DNA of 64,000 nt from Phoronis australis. Lineage: Eukaryota > Phoronida > Phoronidae. The notes beneath the pieces are model-generated. The model did no database searches, was not told the DNA's origin, and worked only from the letters and a program-made list of their open reading frames with translations. This document shows, piece after piece, positions 51,701 through 63,370 of this stretch (its first letter is position 1; every line of letters starts with the position of its first letter). The stretch lies in assembly GCA_002633005.1 (NCBI GenBank), contig NMRA01000074.1, forward strand, positions 361,275 to 425,274, read 5' to 3'. A program made the position numbers and the translations under genes.

Positions 51701-54700
51701 GTGGATACGAATCTATTCCATGCACCAGTGACGGATTTAGGGGGTGGGGGGTAAGGGGGACATGACCCCTTGAATTTCTCCAATTCTCCTAGATTCCATT
51801 TGGCAGTTCGGGGGTGCACATGTCTGACGGACAAAATCCTGGCTAATACTCTGCCCTGCCCCTCCCCCTAACTCAAAATCCTGGATCTGATCCTGTGCAC
51901 GGCACATGACGGGATCGGCGGGGAAGTTGCACAAGTGTATGCCAAGGCTGCTTACGATTGCTGCACTCGAACACTACGCAACGTGGCATTTTAGCCCAGA
52001 GACCGACAACTAGCCTACGTCCAAGAAACGACAATCAGTTGTTGCGCAGAGAGGCTTGGGTGAAATTTCGTTGGCACGACGTCATACATGTAAGTACTAC
52101 TTTACTCTGATTGGCTGAGAATTTCTCTGGGGCGCTCGAAAGAGCTACGAATTATGGGCTGTGTAATTTACGTAGCAATTAATTACTTACAATATTTTAT
52201 TAAATGATACTTTTATTTCTGTTGCCAAAAGGGTGTTTTGGTCGCAGGAGGCTATCTTTAAACCGTCAGATACTTTACGCGATATTGGGATGGTGCCGGC
52301 ATTAGGACTGGATATTTTCAATGTGTTTGAGAAGTTTTGTCATGGAAATCTTTAAAACTTTGAATAATCAGCTAGGAACTCAAACATAATTTTCAGGTGA
52401 GTTGGGTAACCTTTCCTAGATATAGTGTATTGGTTTGATACAGTATTGTACAATTTTACCAACCTATATTGTTTCATTTCCAGAATATCGGAGATAACGG
52501 GTTTTACTACAAAACAATCTGCTCTTCAAAATGGCCTCTTCGTACACCAAAACGCAATTTATAACGTGATTTACGCCCTAAAAAGCCTATTCTCGTGAAC
52601 TAAAATACTCACACGGATGTAAAAACTGAAGTGATACCAGCCGTCACCACCAGCTGCAGCATGACTATAAAAAATACCTGTGGGAAATGAGAGAAGGCGT
52701 AGTTAATTAGAGAACAGGTGAGAATACATTTGACTAAAAGGAAGAGACTACGGGGAATTGGGGGAGGGGAGTTACACGGAAAGTTTTTTTAATAAAAGTA
52801 CCACTTGACGGCGGGCTAGCCTGTTTTCAAACAACATTTAGTGTTTATGATCAATTTAATAGCTTAAATCATCAGCTATGAGTCATTATCTACATCACTC
52901 AACAACAATAATCAACTTCATATCAAAGTGCATAATACAAGTGACAAGTAGAGAGACATCCAGTGAAATGAACTCCACTATCCACTACCACAACTGAAGG
53001 TTGAAAGCCCCTGTTCCTGTCCAAGATAAATATGTATATTCAGCATGTAACTCATTCACGGATTAACAGTTTGGCTATATCATATCATGGTTTGGAATTT
53101 TTAAGTGATTTAATCATGAACACCGTTATTATTTGTGGCGTTAGCTTCCTAATATACATCTGGCCAAAAACTAATGTCGTCAAAGTTTTCATTAGTTGTA
53201 ATGCATGGTGATATCAAGGAGTGTACGAGTATTACTACACTCCTTGGTGATATCTTTCGAAGACATTCATTTTCGCGAGAGTTTAACTATGTCTACAGAA
53301 CAGGCACAGAAGCCATATCCCGTACGCGTGAAATACTCGGTAGCGACAAAACCTTATGAAATAAAACCAAGCTTTATTAATGTGTGAAAGGAAACTATTA
53401 GAATTCCTGAGGTCCAGTTTTTATCAAAACCGTAAAGCCGATACAGCAAGGCTGACTTTAAAACGGTGGGTGACGGTTCAATGTCACTCCACTGTGACAA
53501 CCATTTTGATGGTGCAACCAAAAAAAAATAAACTTAATGATGAATCTTGAGCTATTTAGCTGGCTAAATACGAAAGTCCAGGTATCCCATTTGCTCTTGA
53601 AATTCCTTGCCGTAATAACATTTTATTTTCGTTGTCGACAAAAACATCGAAACCTTAATCATTCACTGTCAAGAAATTGTAATTATATCATACGTTACCT
53701 TTCTCACAAACCCTCTTCTTATTGTTTTGTCGGAGAATGCCCCCGTGTCCCATACCTCTTCGGTGTTATCACCTAAAACGATAAAATCGAATGCGCCTAA
53801 CGTATAAAGTATCTCCATGCTGACAAATTCAACTTGGCAGTCGTCTTGGTATACTCTTTATTTGCAAATGGTTTCACCAATGGAGATTCTTATCGAAAAA
53901 ACAACAGAATCGTTATTAAAAAAATCATAATACAATCACTAGCCAGCTTCATAAAACGTATTTCACCGATATCTAAGATGACAATACTTTGCGTACATTG
54001 AGAAACTAAAACGCCTGAATAAAATGCTTCTCGTTAGCTTGACGTATTATTGTGTACTAGTAGAGTACATGGGCTGTGCTTGTTCCTGTCTTCCGATGGG
54101 CATCTTTCGTAGACACGATAGACGTAAAGACTGAAACTCGAAGATAAGCAATAGCGTCATCTGCGGGCGCCCACAGCAAAACAAAAATGTCGTTGGCAAG
54201 GCGTTTGTAGGCCGGCTACGCGTACATTTTTTTCGAAAATCGTATTTTGACCCCTACGACATGACCGCATTAGGAGTAAGTACAAGCAGTTGTGGCAGTA
54301 AACGGGACTACAGCATTGACGATACGATGACTAAAACATTAAAGTCATGCCGATTGGTGATACCACTTACCTGGAGAGGAAGAGGTGCCGTAATATGCAT
54401 TCGACTGGTTTAAACTGTACATTTGTACTCCAGACTCACCGCCAGACATCATTGGTGCAGTTTGCATGCTGTTAGAGAAAACAAGTTATTAAGGTGTAAT
54501 AGAAAGTTGAAAATTGATACTATAGTAAAATAGTTCCCTAATGTTTGCCTAAACGTACACTTTTAATTGCAATCTGCAGACACGCGGCACAGTGGGTGTT
54601 ATCAACTGAGGTACGCGCTATTTCACGAATCTAGTTATGTATATGCATATTCATGCCCAGGTTGATCACTTTAGAAATATCGGTGCGTGGCTGTAGGTCA

Positions 54701-56604
54701 ATTGGGCCACAGGGCATAACGATTAATTAAGAGTACCCATGGTCAACTTATCACCCTTCACGTGTCTGGTGTCGCAGTGCAGTGCACGACCAGTGGTTAA
54801 ATTGCTAAGTGCATTTTACACAGACGGGTGGCACCCCTACATTCACCACGTACACACGCCAGACACAATGGGGTAGCAAAACGACTAGACTACCGAGGGA
54901 TCTAAAATGACTGGCAACCTGGAGGCACTTGACACTGAATAACTGCGAGACATGGGCCCAGTGTGGCCCTGTGGCGACACAATTTTAATACGCCACTTGG
55001 CAATTGGCTTAGCGTACATCGGCCGTTTCCATTCATGCCCGCTGAAATTTTTCCTCCCGTGAAACAGCTAATAGGCCCGCAGTTTCTACGTTCATGTGAT
55101 AAATTTCAACAACCAACAAATATCCAAGAAAAGATTCGGTTGCTATTTTAACTGTTTTGGTTATTAAAAGAACCTTTAACTTAAACGATATTGCTAGGTT
55201 TCAGTTTGAGTAGCCAAGGTGGCTTTATGTCCAAACTCGAAATTATTTTTCATTTAATCCGGTCTATGTTTGAGCGACTAACTCATTATTCTGTTCTCGA
55301 GTGGCGAAGAGTGTTTAGCCCAAGATTGCATTGGATGGCTAATATTAGCTTCGAGGAACAAACTCGAGTAAAAACTCGAAATTTCGAGTAAAATCTCGAA
55401 ATTGTGAGTTCAGACTCGGAATTAGAGCTTTATTAGCCTAATCATCAATTGCATACTAGGATTAACCGGCTGTTCACGTCAGAGTAAACCAAATGTACTC
55501 GAGTGCAGAATGACAGACACTTATCTTGACTAAGCACGAATTAAAAACCAAAATGGTACTACTTTGAAGGTCCATTCTGGACGTAAAACGGAGATTTTTT
55601 CGCAAATCCCTGGTAAATAAATAACAAAACTGTGGGGTCAGAATTATGGTTTTGCATTTCTTCAGTTACTTTGAGCAGAGAACTTTATATTTTTCTGTAA
55701 TGATTTGGAGATCTCTTGTTTGAGACCCAGTTTAATCGGGTAATAATTAAAATTCATAAACCTGGCGTAACAGTCTGTGGTAAGTTTGAGTTTCGGTCGA
55801 GTCTGTGTTTGCATAAATGGCGTAGCTATGAATTATCACCGCGCCGGGTGAACATTGATGTTCTCCCCCATGTCGTAACTAATTTTCCCCCTTGTTGTAA
55901 CTTATTTCTTCGCCTTACCCTCTTCCAGTGAACCCTATCCGCTTCCAGGGCCAGTCACATGCCACATGCACCTGAATTCATGGTATTTAAATGACACCAA
56001 ATAGTTGAAAACATGTGTTCTGATAAATTAATGGTAAGATATGAGTTTGTACGCTGTAGCCAAGTAATTGAAGCAAAACCGAGCCCTTGGACAAAATAAG
56101 CATGAAAACTAAATAAAAATACGAATTTTAATTCTTTCCGTCAGATTAAAAAGGTGGGCTACACATCCATACATAGCCTAATAGTGTATCATGGTGGCCA
56201 TTAAAGTCATTTATTTGATTTATCATCATTCATCCAGGCGAAGTAATTATAAACGATAACAAAATATTTCAATGATTTTCCAGAAGTTCGGTCATTTATA
56301 ATTAAAGCATTACACATTGAATTCTTTAAAAGTCAAAAGTTAATCTCTAATTTCACGAAAAAGTAAAATAGGCCAAAGGCAACTTTGGCACTGCTACAGC
56401 ACAGGCTAAGCCGAGACTTCAGTGCCAATGACAATGGGGGTAACCTGGTCCCGCAGCCCAACCCTGGCCTGTCGCAGGGTCAGGCTACCTCTACAGTAAC
56501 GCTACACAACGTCGAGTTCCCAAACCAGACGAACGTTTGAAAAAAATAGGCCATTTTCACATTCCACAAAATTCCGACACGACTAACCTCCTCTTGTCAA
56601 CCAT
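40430..56604 (-). CDS. Protein lifeguard (TMBIM / Bax inhibitor-1 family)
   Basis: Twelve minus-strand exons: 56604-56588 (tentative), 54468-54371, 53772-53699, 52677-52613, 49717-49661, 48814-48764, 47647-47608, 45774-45737, 45075-44988, 43896-43789, 41725-41678 and 40579-40430 (TAA). All are GT-AG and in phase, 277 aa. A polar Ser/Gly/Tyr N-tail is followed by FSDKTIRRGFVRK, seven hydrophobic segments, RRSYPGNY, the family mark SQTKIDFT (173-180), CYDIQMLMGG and SPDEYIFGALQLYLDI. Asp233 (YD) and Asp260 (LYLD) match the paired acidic residues thought to gate Ca2+ leak in the family. Members sit in ER, Golgi or plasma membrane and damp apoptosis and Ca2+ release. The layout fits FAIM2/GRINA/TMBIM1-type Lifeguard proteins; I cannot say which paralog. 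If exon 1 is wrong, translation starts at the Met in exon 2 (54467), five codons after AGC. The C-terminus is short after LGL. Confidence 0.93.
42476..42698. other. Assembly gap (223 N)
   Basis: A run of unknown bases directly followed by a TG microsatellite, which is the probable cause of the gap. Reading frames drawn through it are meaningless. Confidence 0.99.
42699..42770. repeat. (TG)n microsatellite
   Basis: Starts as pure TG directly after the N gap and decays into GGTGTG and ATGTATG variants. A shorter (CA)n run lies at 49820-49837. Confidence 0.97.
49465..49567. repeat. Fold-back hairpin in Lifeguard intron
   Basis: CGGCGTTCC, a T-rich stretch and TATGGCTTTA on the left pair with AAAGCCATA, an A-rich stretch and GGAACGCCG on the right; about 33 paired positions and a loop of about 35 bp. 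It lies about 95 bp from exon 49717-49661. It could be a MITE or a structured intron element. Confidence 0.75.
51118..51268 (-). mobile_element. hAT-like MITE, copy 3
   Basis: Reads as the reverse complement of the element at 51726-51895, ending in CCGCCACTG. Contains GCACCCCCGAACTGCCAAAT and the G-rich GTTGGGGGGAGCAGGGCAGA. Confidence 0.65.
51310..51660 (+). repeat. Dispersed repeat B, copy 3
   Basis: Matches 790-1170 in the same orientation. It sits in a Lifeguard intron and is flanked on both sides by inverted copies of the hAT-like element at 51118-51268 and 51726-51895. Confidence 0.7.
51726..51895 (+). mobile_element. hAT-like MITE, copy 4
   Basis: Starts CAGTGACGGATTTAGGGGG and ends near CAAAATCCTGGATCTG. 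Inverted relative to copy 3 and separated from it by repeat B. Confidence 0.65.
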
Positions 56605-56649
56605 GTTTTCTGTCGACGATAATCCAGAAGGTCGTGCGATTATTCTGTC

Positions 56650-59240
56650 GGCTGCTATAGTCACGCGCGCTTTTCACGCGCACAGAATGTTTTAGTTTTG
56701 GGTTTTTATTTATTGCAAGAGGTCTGTAAAGCCTAGCGTACATCGGCCTTAAAACTGAACAGAACCAGTTGTAAACAGGTTACCGGACAACTAACGGAAA
56801 CTGATCGGTTTGCGAGTCTGGCCGATGTGCGTCTTCTTACCACTGACAGCGTACACTGAACTGATCGCTCGGTTGCCGTCCGTTGCACATGTTCTACTTT
56901 CTCGCTAGTGCTTACACTCAGCCTCGCTGGTCTACCCCGAGTACGCCTCACGAGAGCAACTAGTGGTGACCTTTTAACGACCATGTGATGGTCACGTGAA
57001 GGTTTGCCATACCATTGAGGTCTGCAAAACAAGTCGTAGATTTTGCGCACACATGGCTGCCGGGACGATTATCTAATAACTCCACACGGCGCAGTTTCGG
57101 AGGTCGGATTCAAACTAGAAAATGCCGACTTCGCGAGGGAGAATGGAATCCCAGAAGTTATCTACTTTCATTTGATCCCGATAGCAGCTACGGTATGCGA
57201 AGTGAATGTGTTTTTGTACGTTAACCATTGATTGCCGTATTGTCAGTGTGAAGATTTTTTCCGAGTTTATGTGTATGAGAGCTCCTCGGCGCAGGTTCAA
57301 AAACTCATTGTTTATGTTTCCCAATCTCGTTTTTGTGGTTGGTCTATAGTCTACGCGAGTTACATGTAGGGCCTATCAAAATAAACAAAACATTCCAGAA
57401 TGAGCTTTGGCTTAAATTTGGGAGAACCTTTTCCAAGCCACAGACACGACCAAAAATACGTCATTGATGTATGCCCTTTCCATTGGTCTCTAGATCGATC
57501 TGATTCTCCACTTTGTAATCCAGCCATTGCAGCTTCTATGGGGTGTTACGGTAATTTGTCAATATGCCCAATGATACTTCTTACGTCAAGCAAACGCAAC
57601 ATCAGTTCAGTTATCATGCGCCGCGCATCCAACCTAAAATGGGTCTCGAATTTTTGAGAATGTGGACCTTTTACTAAGCTATTAATGGTGGATTTGCCGA
57701 ATTTAGGTAGTTCTTGCCCGGCCTTTTTATTGTCTTGTTTTCTACTTTTTCAGAGTTTTTGTTTCTCTAAGGCGGACCTTTTTGCTTACTTTGCTAAATA
57801 CGGGGGCTCGTTCGAGCCCCCTGAGTGCGCGCATAGTCATTGGAAATAAGCATGACGCAACTTTGACGTCATTAGGACGTTTTTGACCCAGTGTGACGGC
57901 ATGTCATGAAACGTTATCACTAAACATCTGAATAGCCTAAGAGGCGATCGAGTTAACGGGTCGACAATCACTCTGGCCGTTATATTTTCAAACTACGGTT
58001 CCTGTCGGCACAGGATATTTAATTTGGCCGAATATTGCGGTAACTCTTTTTGCTTGGTAGTTGAACATGCTGATCATTTTTTACAAAAAAACGACTCGAA
58101 CAAAAGTCTGATTAGGTTGTTTTTTACGCAAACCAATGCATATGAATGCTTTCTGTGTATATGCCTTGATTTGGACATATGGTAAAGGATGCCTGGAAAG
58201 TATAGTGAATCGTTTCAGTTCGTGTCACGGTTCAGTTTCCTTGCCGCTTTAATCTGAGTGTCAAAAAACACGAACTAGCGCGAAATATATGGACTTCAGA
58301 TCTTGTGGTGGTTGCAGCAGGCACGGCAAGCCACAAAGGCATCTCAATTCATTATCCAAATTGTCTTGGTTGTGCCAAGCTTTTCATGGTCACTGGCTTA
58401 CTTATCAGCTATTACTTGTAGAGTAAGCAAATAAGAGGCTAAATTACATTTAATTAGAACTGGTGACATTCTACTCATGACAATTACTTTAAAAGGATGC
58501 TAAGCCTTGTGTTAATGATTTAAAGCAACCATCGTTCTGTCACTTGCTTATCAGCCATTGACTTCAATCTTGAAAAATAAAATCGGGAATCAGATAATAA
58601 CTCATATTATGGTTCTTAGCGGGTTGTCTCTCCCCACAGCTGCCGTGCAAATCGCTAAAAGTGTAGCTGACGCTTGCACATTAGGCAGACTTTGAAAGGA
58701 GTTTTCAGATTTTCCTCAGAACCTTTGAGGGATGTCGCGGGTTACAGAGCATTAGTTTCGTTCAGAAAATTAGATGGGAACGTCGTTTTTAAATCTTTTA
58801 ATAGGCTAAACCGGGTTTGGTATCTTTTTAACTAATTAAGAATTGCTGCTACGCGTTAAATACCTTGCCGGTATGCAGTTGAAATAACACAAGTTGATTA
58901 AATGCAATAATGAGTATATTAGTAAAACATTTAAATCCCGACAAAAATCGCAAAAAATCTCAAAGAAAGTTAATCTAATCAGTTCGGTATCACGTTTTTC
59001 TTTTCCTTGCGCCGTCCTTGAATCCACTGTTACATTTGTTGTCTGGAACGAGTTTCCTTTCCCTTGATCATACGATTCTGCGTCATGTTCCAAGCAGTTT
59101 TCACTTGATGAAATGCTTCGGACAGTCATGAAGCTCCGTCCGTCGAACATCATATATGTTGAAGTGAATTCAGTCCATCGTATTCCAGATACGATGTATC
59201 CGATTGAAATCCAGTCCATCGAATGTCTAGTATTTGTGAT
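56650..59240. other. Promoter-like region and gene-free stretch
   Basis: 56640-57130 is CpG-richer than its surroundings and lies just upstream of the tentative Lifeguard exon 1 (56604), so it may include that promoter. A short perfect hairpin GGGGCTCG-TT-CGAGCCCC lies at about 57803-57820. Open frames here (57043-57231, 57400-57657, and 58836-59297 on the minus strand) resemble nothing I know and have no clear splice context. I see no gene. Confidence 0.4.
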
Positions 59241-59248
59241 ATTTTTAG

Positions 59249-60734
59249 CAAGCCAGTAGCCTTTCTTCAAGAAATATCTGCGATATCTCTGTAGCAAGCC
59301 AGTAGCCTTTCTTCAAGAAATATCTGCGATATCTCTGTAGCAAGCCAGTAGCATCTCTTTAAGAAATATCTGCAATATCTCTGTAGCAAGCCAGTAGCAT
59401 CTCTTCAAGAAATATCTCTGTAGCAAGCCAGTAGCATCTCTTCAAGAAATATCTCTGTAGCAAGCCAGTAGCATCTCTTCAAGAAATATCTCTGTAGCAA
59501 GCCAGTAGCATCTCTTCAAGAAATATCTCTGTAGCAAGCCAGTAGCATCTCTTCAAGAAATATCTCTGTAGCAAGCCAGTAGCATCTCTTCAAGAAATAT
59601 CTCTGTAGCAAGCCAGTAGCATCTCTTCAAGAAATATCTCTGTAGCAAGCCAGTAGCATCTCTTCAAGAAATATCTCTGTAGCAAGCCAGTAGCATCTCT
59701 TCAAGAAATATCTCTGTAGCAAGCCAGTAGCATCTCTTCAAGAAATATCTCTGTAGCAAGCCAGTAGCATCTCTTCAAGAAATATCTCTGTAGCAAGCCA
59801 GTAGCATCTCTTCAAGAAATATCTCTGTAGCAAGCCAGTAGCATCTCTTCAAGAAATATCTCTGTAGCAAGCCAGTAGCATCTCTTCAAGAAATATCTCT
59901 GTAGCAAGCCAGTAGCATCTCTTCAAGAAATATCTCTGTAGCAAGCCAGTAGCATCTCTTCAAGAAATATCTCTGTAGCAAGCCAGTAGCATCTCTTCAA
60001 GAAATATCTCTGTAGCAAGCCAGTAGCATCTCTTCAAGAAATATCTCTGTAGCAAGCCAGTAGCATCTCTTCAAGAAATATCTCTGTAGCAAGCCAGTAG
60101 CATCTCTTCAAGAAATATCTCTGTAGCAAGCCAGTAGCATCTCTTCAAGAAATATCTCTGTAGCAAGCCAGTAGCATCTCTTCAAGAAATATCTCTGTAG
60201 CAAGCCAGTAGCATCTCTTCAAGAAATATCTCTGTAGCAAGCCAGTAGCATCTCTTCAAGAAATATCTCTGTAGCAAGCCAGTAGCATCTCTTCAAGAAA
60301 TATCTCTGTAGCAAGCCAGTAGCATCTCTTCAAGAAATATCTCTGTAGCAAGCCAGTAGCATCTCTTCAAGAAATATCTCTGTAGCAAGCCAGTAGCATC
60401 TCTTCAAGAAATATCTCTGTAGCAAGCCAGTAGCATCTCTTCAAGAAATATCTCTGTAGCAAGCCAGTAGCATCTCTTCAAGAAATATCTCTGTAGCAAG
60501 CCAGTAGCATCTCTTCAAGAAATATCTCTGTAGCAAGCCAGTAGCATCTCTTCAAGAAATATCTCTGTAGCAAGCCAGTAGCATCTCTTCAAGAAATATC
60601 TCTGTAGCAAGCCAGTAGCATCTCTTCAAGAAATATCTCTGTAGCAAGCCAGTAGCATCTCTTCAAGAAATATCTCTGTAGCAAGCCAGTAGCATCTCTT
60701 CAAGAAATATCTCTGTAGCAAGCCAGTAGCATCT
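59249..60734. repeat. 37-bp satellite array with 46-bp founder units
   Basis: Three 46-bp units start at 59249, 59295 and 59341. From 59387 the unit is 37 bp (CAAGCCAGTAGCATCTCTTC plus 17 bases). There are exactly 36 full units to 60718, then a partial one ending at an N (60735). The 37-bp units look identical. The 46-bp unit contains ATATCT-GCG-ATATCT, and loss of one ATATCT plus GCG gives the 37-bp form. The period is not a multiple of three and there are no unique spacers. Confidence 0.97.
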
Positions 60735-61213
60735 NCTTAAATGAGCACGCGCAATAATCGCACGTTCAACAAACCGCATTGTACTGTACTTATACGCTAC
60801 GAAAAATAAGACACAAAATTTCCATAAAAATGATATCTTAATTCAGTGAAATTTTTCTCTCATGTCCTCTTACTCGTAAATCACCGATCTCCAGTTTGAA
60901 TGCGGGTATCGTGTCGTCAGGATCTTTGACTTGAGAATTATATTCAGTTACCAGTGGTATCCTACTTTAGCAGACGATAATTTCCCGGTAGAAGCTTAGC
61001 GTGTAAAAAACGTGTTTTAAGCTATTAGTTGCTTAACCTTAATTTAGAGATTCATTTCATTTCTATTTTGTTTAAATTTCCAATTGGTTTTGAGTATAAG
61101 CGTTATTTGACAAAAATAGCTCGGCTTTTCTTAAAAGGTCACGACGTCCGACCCCGGGCCTCTGACATAGAAAGTAGTTACAAAGCAATGTTTCTCGTTT
61201 AGTATGTGGTATA

Positions 61214-61354
61214 AATAGATTATTACATGTTCTCAGTCGTTATCCCCCTTATCTAGAGCCCTCGAGGATTTTGGAGAATTATCACCCTCGGGGCTAACGC
61301 CCCTCGGGCTCTAGATAACGGGGGATAACGACTTCGCCATGTAATAATCTATAT
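61214..61354. mobile_element. Fold-back MITE-like element
   Basis: AATAGATTATTACATG, then GTCGTTATCCCCC and TATCTAGAGCCC on the left are mirrored on the right by GGGCTCTAGATA, GGGGGATAACGAC and CATGTAATAATCTAT. The arms are about 48 bp with few differences; an inner GGGGCTAACGCCCC forms a small hairpin. Length about 140 bp and no coding capacity. Intergenic, downstream of the GPCR. 60736-61213 shows nothing else. Confidence 0.8.
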
Positions 61355-61739
61355 GCATCGTAATCTAAATAATGTATACGATAAATAAATGACATGCTCA
61401 TTCCACATAATATCTCCCTGTAACAAATACACAGATAAATAAATAAGCACGTACACAAAAACAGACAGGCGTACGTACATAATCGCTTTATAATAACAAC
61501 GCAGAGTTCAGTCATTCAGTTCCGTAATGAAGTCACATTCATAACTTACAAGATTTACAAAGCGAGTGTTGTCTGGTTCTTGTTGATTACGGCACCTAAG
61601 GCGCAGTCAAACGCGATAGCCATGTTTGCTTCTAACCCGACCAGTTTCTGTGCTTCCCACTATTTTAATTCATTCTCTCTGGTGAATTCTTCAGTGCTTG
61701 CGCAGATCTGTTAAATGGTGTCATCAGGAGATGGCGAGG

Positions 61740-62648
61740 TCATGCCTGGCCTTGCCGTTGGTCAAAGTTTTCGACTACCGCATGCACTCGTGACTGCCTC
61801 CAAAAACACAGTACCTTAACGTAACAACTTCTGAACTCTTTACATCGCAGCCCATATATAAAACTGTTCAGGGACGAGTTGCCGAGCGCAATCCATTTAA
61901 ATGTGACACGAGTAAGGCGCGAATGTGGAGCGACAAACCTCGTGACGAAAAACGGAGACCAACAAACACAGAAGAGTGACGTCAACAAAACAAGCGTAAT
62001 GATGGTTTTCCGTTTTTTGTGGTTGAGTCCGATGGTCGATGTTCTGATTTTGAAGAATATTTTAGTGTAACAGAAGCAGATCAATAACAAAGGAATTACA
62101 AATCCCGTGAAAAACGCAATACTAGCTCCAATTTTATCTAATTTGATTTTACCCAAAATACATCTGTTTTGTCTCCAAACCTGTAAAATCATCAGACTTG
62201 TTAGAATACAAATGGTAACAACCAATATTATGCCGACAACTTTTGTTCTTGTGAAGATGGTGTCGTATCGGTGGCTTACGCACAATTTGATGTAACGGTT
62301 GAAGGCAATCAACATCAAGTCGTAGATGGACACGGAGCAACAGAACCAATTTATGACATGCAGAAGGGTACAGATGACAGGCTGATCACTCAATAAGACA
62401 GTATTATCCAGCCAAGCGTTAACCATATACATAGGCATGACCCACTTCACGACCAACAGATCAGCAAGAGCAAGAACAAAAATAAAGATATTCCCGGGTT
62501 TATGCTTCGCATTCTGCTTAGTCATTATGGCGCTGATTATGAGGACGTTGCCAACAAGTCCCGGAAGTATCAAAAATGGAGGCACGTACTTTTCGAACAT
62601 TATCGACAACTCAGTTGCCTGTAATTGTTCCTCAGCCGTAAAATTCAT
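61740..62648 (-). CDS. Class A (rhodopsin-like) GPCR, melatonin-receptor/moody-like
   Basis: Intronless 302-aa frame with all seven membrane segments. Visible marks: N-glycosylation site NFT at 2-4, TM1 Gly-Asn at 33-34, TM2 LALADL at 59-64, Cys93 and Cys163 for the extracellular disulphide, NRY at 117-119 in place of DRY, CWSP at 229-232 in TM6, and NSFIY at 261-265 in place of NPxxY. A short basic C-tail ends the protein. NRY and a proline-free TM7 motif are typical of the melatonin-receptor and moody-type orphan receptors, which are numerous in invertebrate deuterostomes. The ligand cannot be read from sequence. The basic third loop (NHKKRK) fits G-protein coupling. No neighbour suggests a pathway. 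It is the only gene in the last 7 kb, and no N-terminal signal peptide is seen, as usual for this class. Confidence 0.9.
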   Translation of the reverse strand: MNFTAEEQLQATELSIMFEKYVPPFLILPGLVGNVLIISAIMTKQNAKHKPGNIFIFVLALADLLVVKWVMPMYMVNAWLDNTVLLSDQPVICTLLHVINWFCCSVSIYDLMLIAFNRYIKLCVSHRYDTIFTRTKVVGIILVVTICILTSLMILQVWRQNRCILGKIKLDKIGASIAFFTGFVIPLLLICFCYTKIFFKIRTSTIGLNHKKRKTIITLVLLTSLFCVCWSPFFVTRFVAPHSRLTRVTFKWIALGNSSLNSFIYGLRCKEFRSCYVKVLCFWRQSRVHAVVENFDQRQGQA

Positions 62649-63130
62649 TATATTTTACCTTGAAGAACAACTTAAATAACTTCCACTGACCACAACTTTC
62701 CGATGTATCCAACACAGCTCATCCAAATCTGCTAAGCAAGCCGAAACAAAACTCCACAATTTCCAGTTTGATGACGTCTTTTGAATATATGTTACCCAGT
62801 GATTGGTATCGCCACTAACATGCTGACAATGTACTAGCACGATGGTATTGACGTGATGCAGAAACACTACTGACTTCTTTTCTACGGTCTCATGGAAGTA
62901 ATCTTCTTTAATTTTGTTGCATAGTGATCTATGACTGACAAGTACATTCATGTAACTTACGATACTATAATTACGTGTCGTCAGGGAGGGATCACTTTTA
63001 AGGGGAGTCGCAAGATGTTTATTGTATTTTTACGTAATAACAAAATTACTTTTCTCTCGCAATTACTGCTTCTCGCACCAAGATAAATGCCAACTCGCTA
63101 GACGAACGACGGAGTAGGGTAAAAAATCAC

Positions 63131-63370
63131 CTTGACAACATAGATCAGCTTGTGAAATTGCACTTCCCGGCGACTTACAGCCTAAGCTACAAGGAGATTC
63201 TTGCGGCATTACATCGCAACTGTAATAACTAAAAGAACCCTGCACCGGGTGCATCGTCGTGTCGGTCTATTTCGACATGAAACCAAATTCGATCTAGTTG
63301 AGGTGGAACACTTCATCGACGAGCTGTTTCAAGAGGACAGTAATTTCTATGGGTACCGCTGGGTGCATTC
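63131..63370 (+). pseudogene. Frameshifted fragment of a transposon-type integrase-core gene
   Basis: Frame 1 reads LDNIDQLVKLHF..YKEILAALHRNCN and stops; a +1 shift near 63228 gives TKRTLHRVHRRVGLFRH, VEVEHFIDEL and YGYRWVH. This order (helix-turn-helix-like YxEILxxL, RTLxRxLRRLGLFR, then GYRWMH) is that of the widespread metazoan 'integrase core domain' proteins derived from DNA transposons. The catalytic DDE part downstream is not visible, so this is a broken 5' piece. The rest of the right end, 63431-64000, shows nothing I can assign. Confidence 0.6.

Noticed and set aside
52613-52664. Alternative acceptor at 52664 for the Lifeguard exon
   Set aside because: The acceptor at 52677 gives the right phase and adds VFFIV, matching the family; the inner AG would break the frame.
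57015-57231. Possible first exon of a plus-strand gene divergent from Lifeguard
   Set aside because: The region is CpG-richer and a frame with GT-like donors exists, but no recognised protein follows downstream.
58836-59297. 153-codon minus-strand frame as a gene
   Set aside because: Its start lies in the first unit of the satellite, and the protein resembles no family. No splice signals or promoter context support it.
59249-60734. CRISPR-like regular array
   Set aside because: The units are contiguous without unique spacers, and the setting is an intron-bearing animal genome. It is a satellite.
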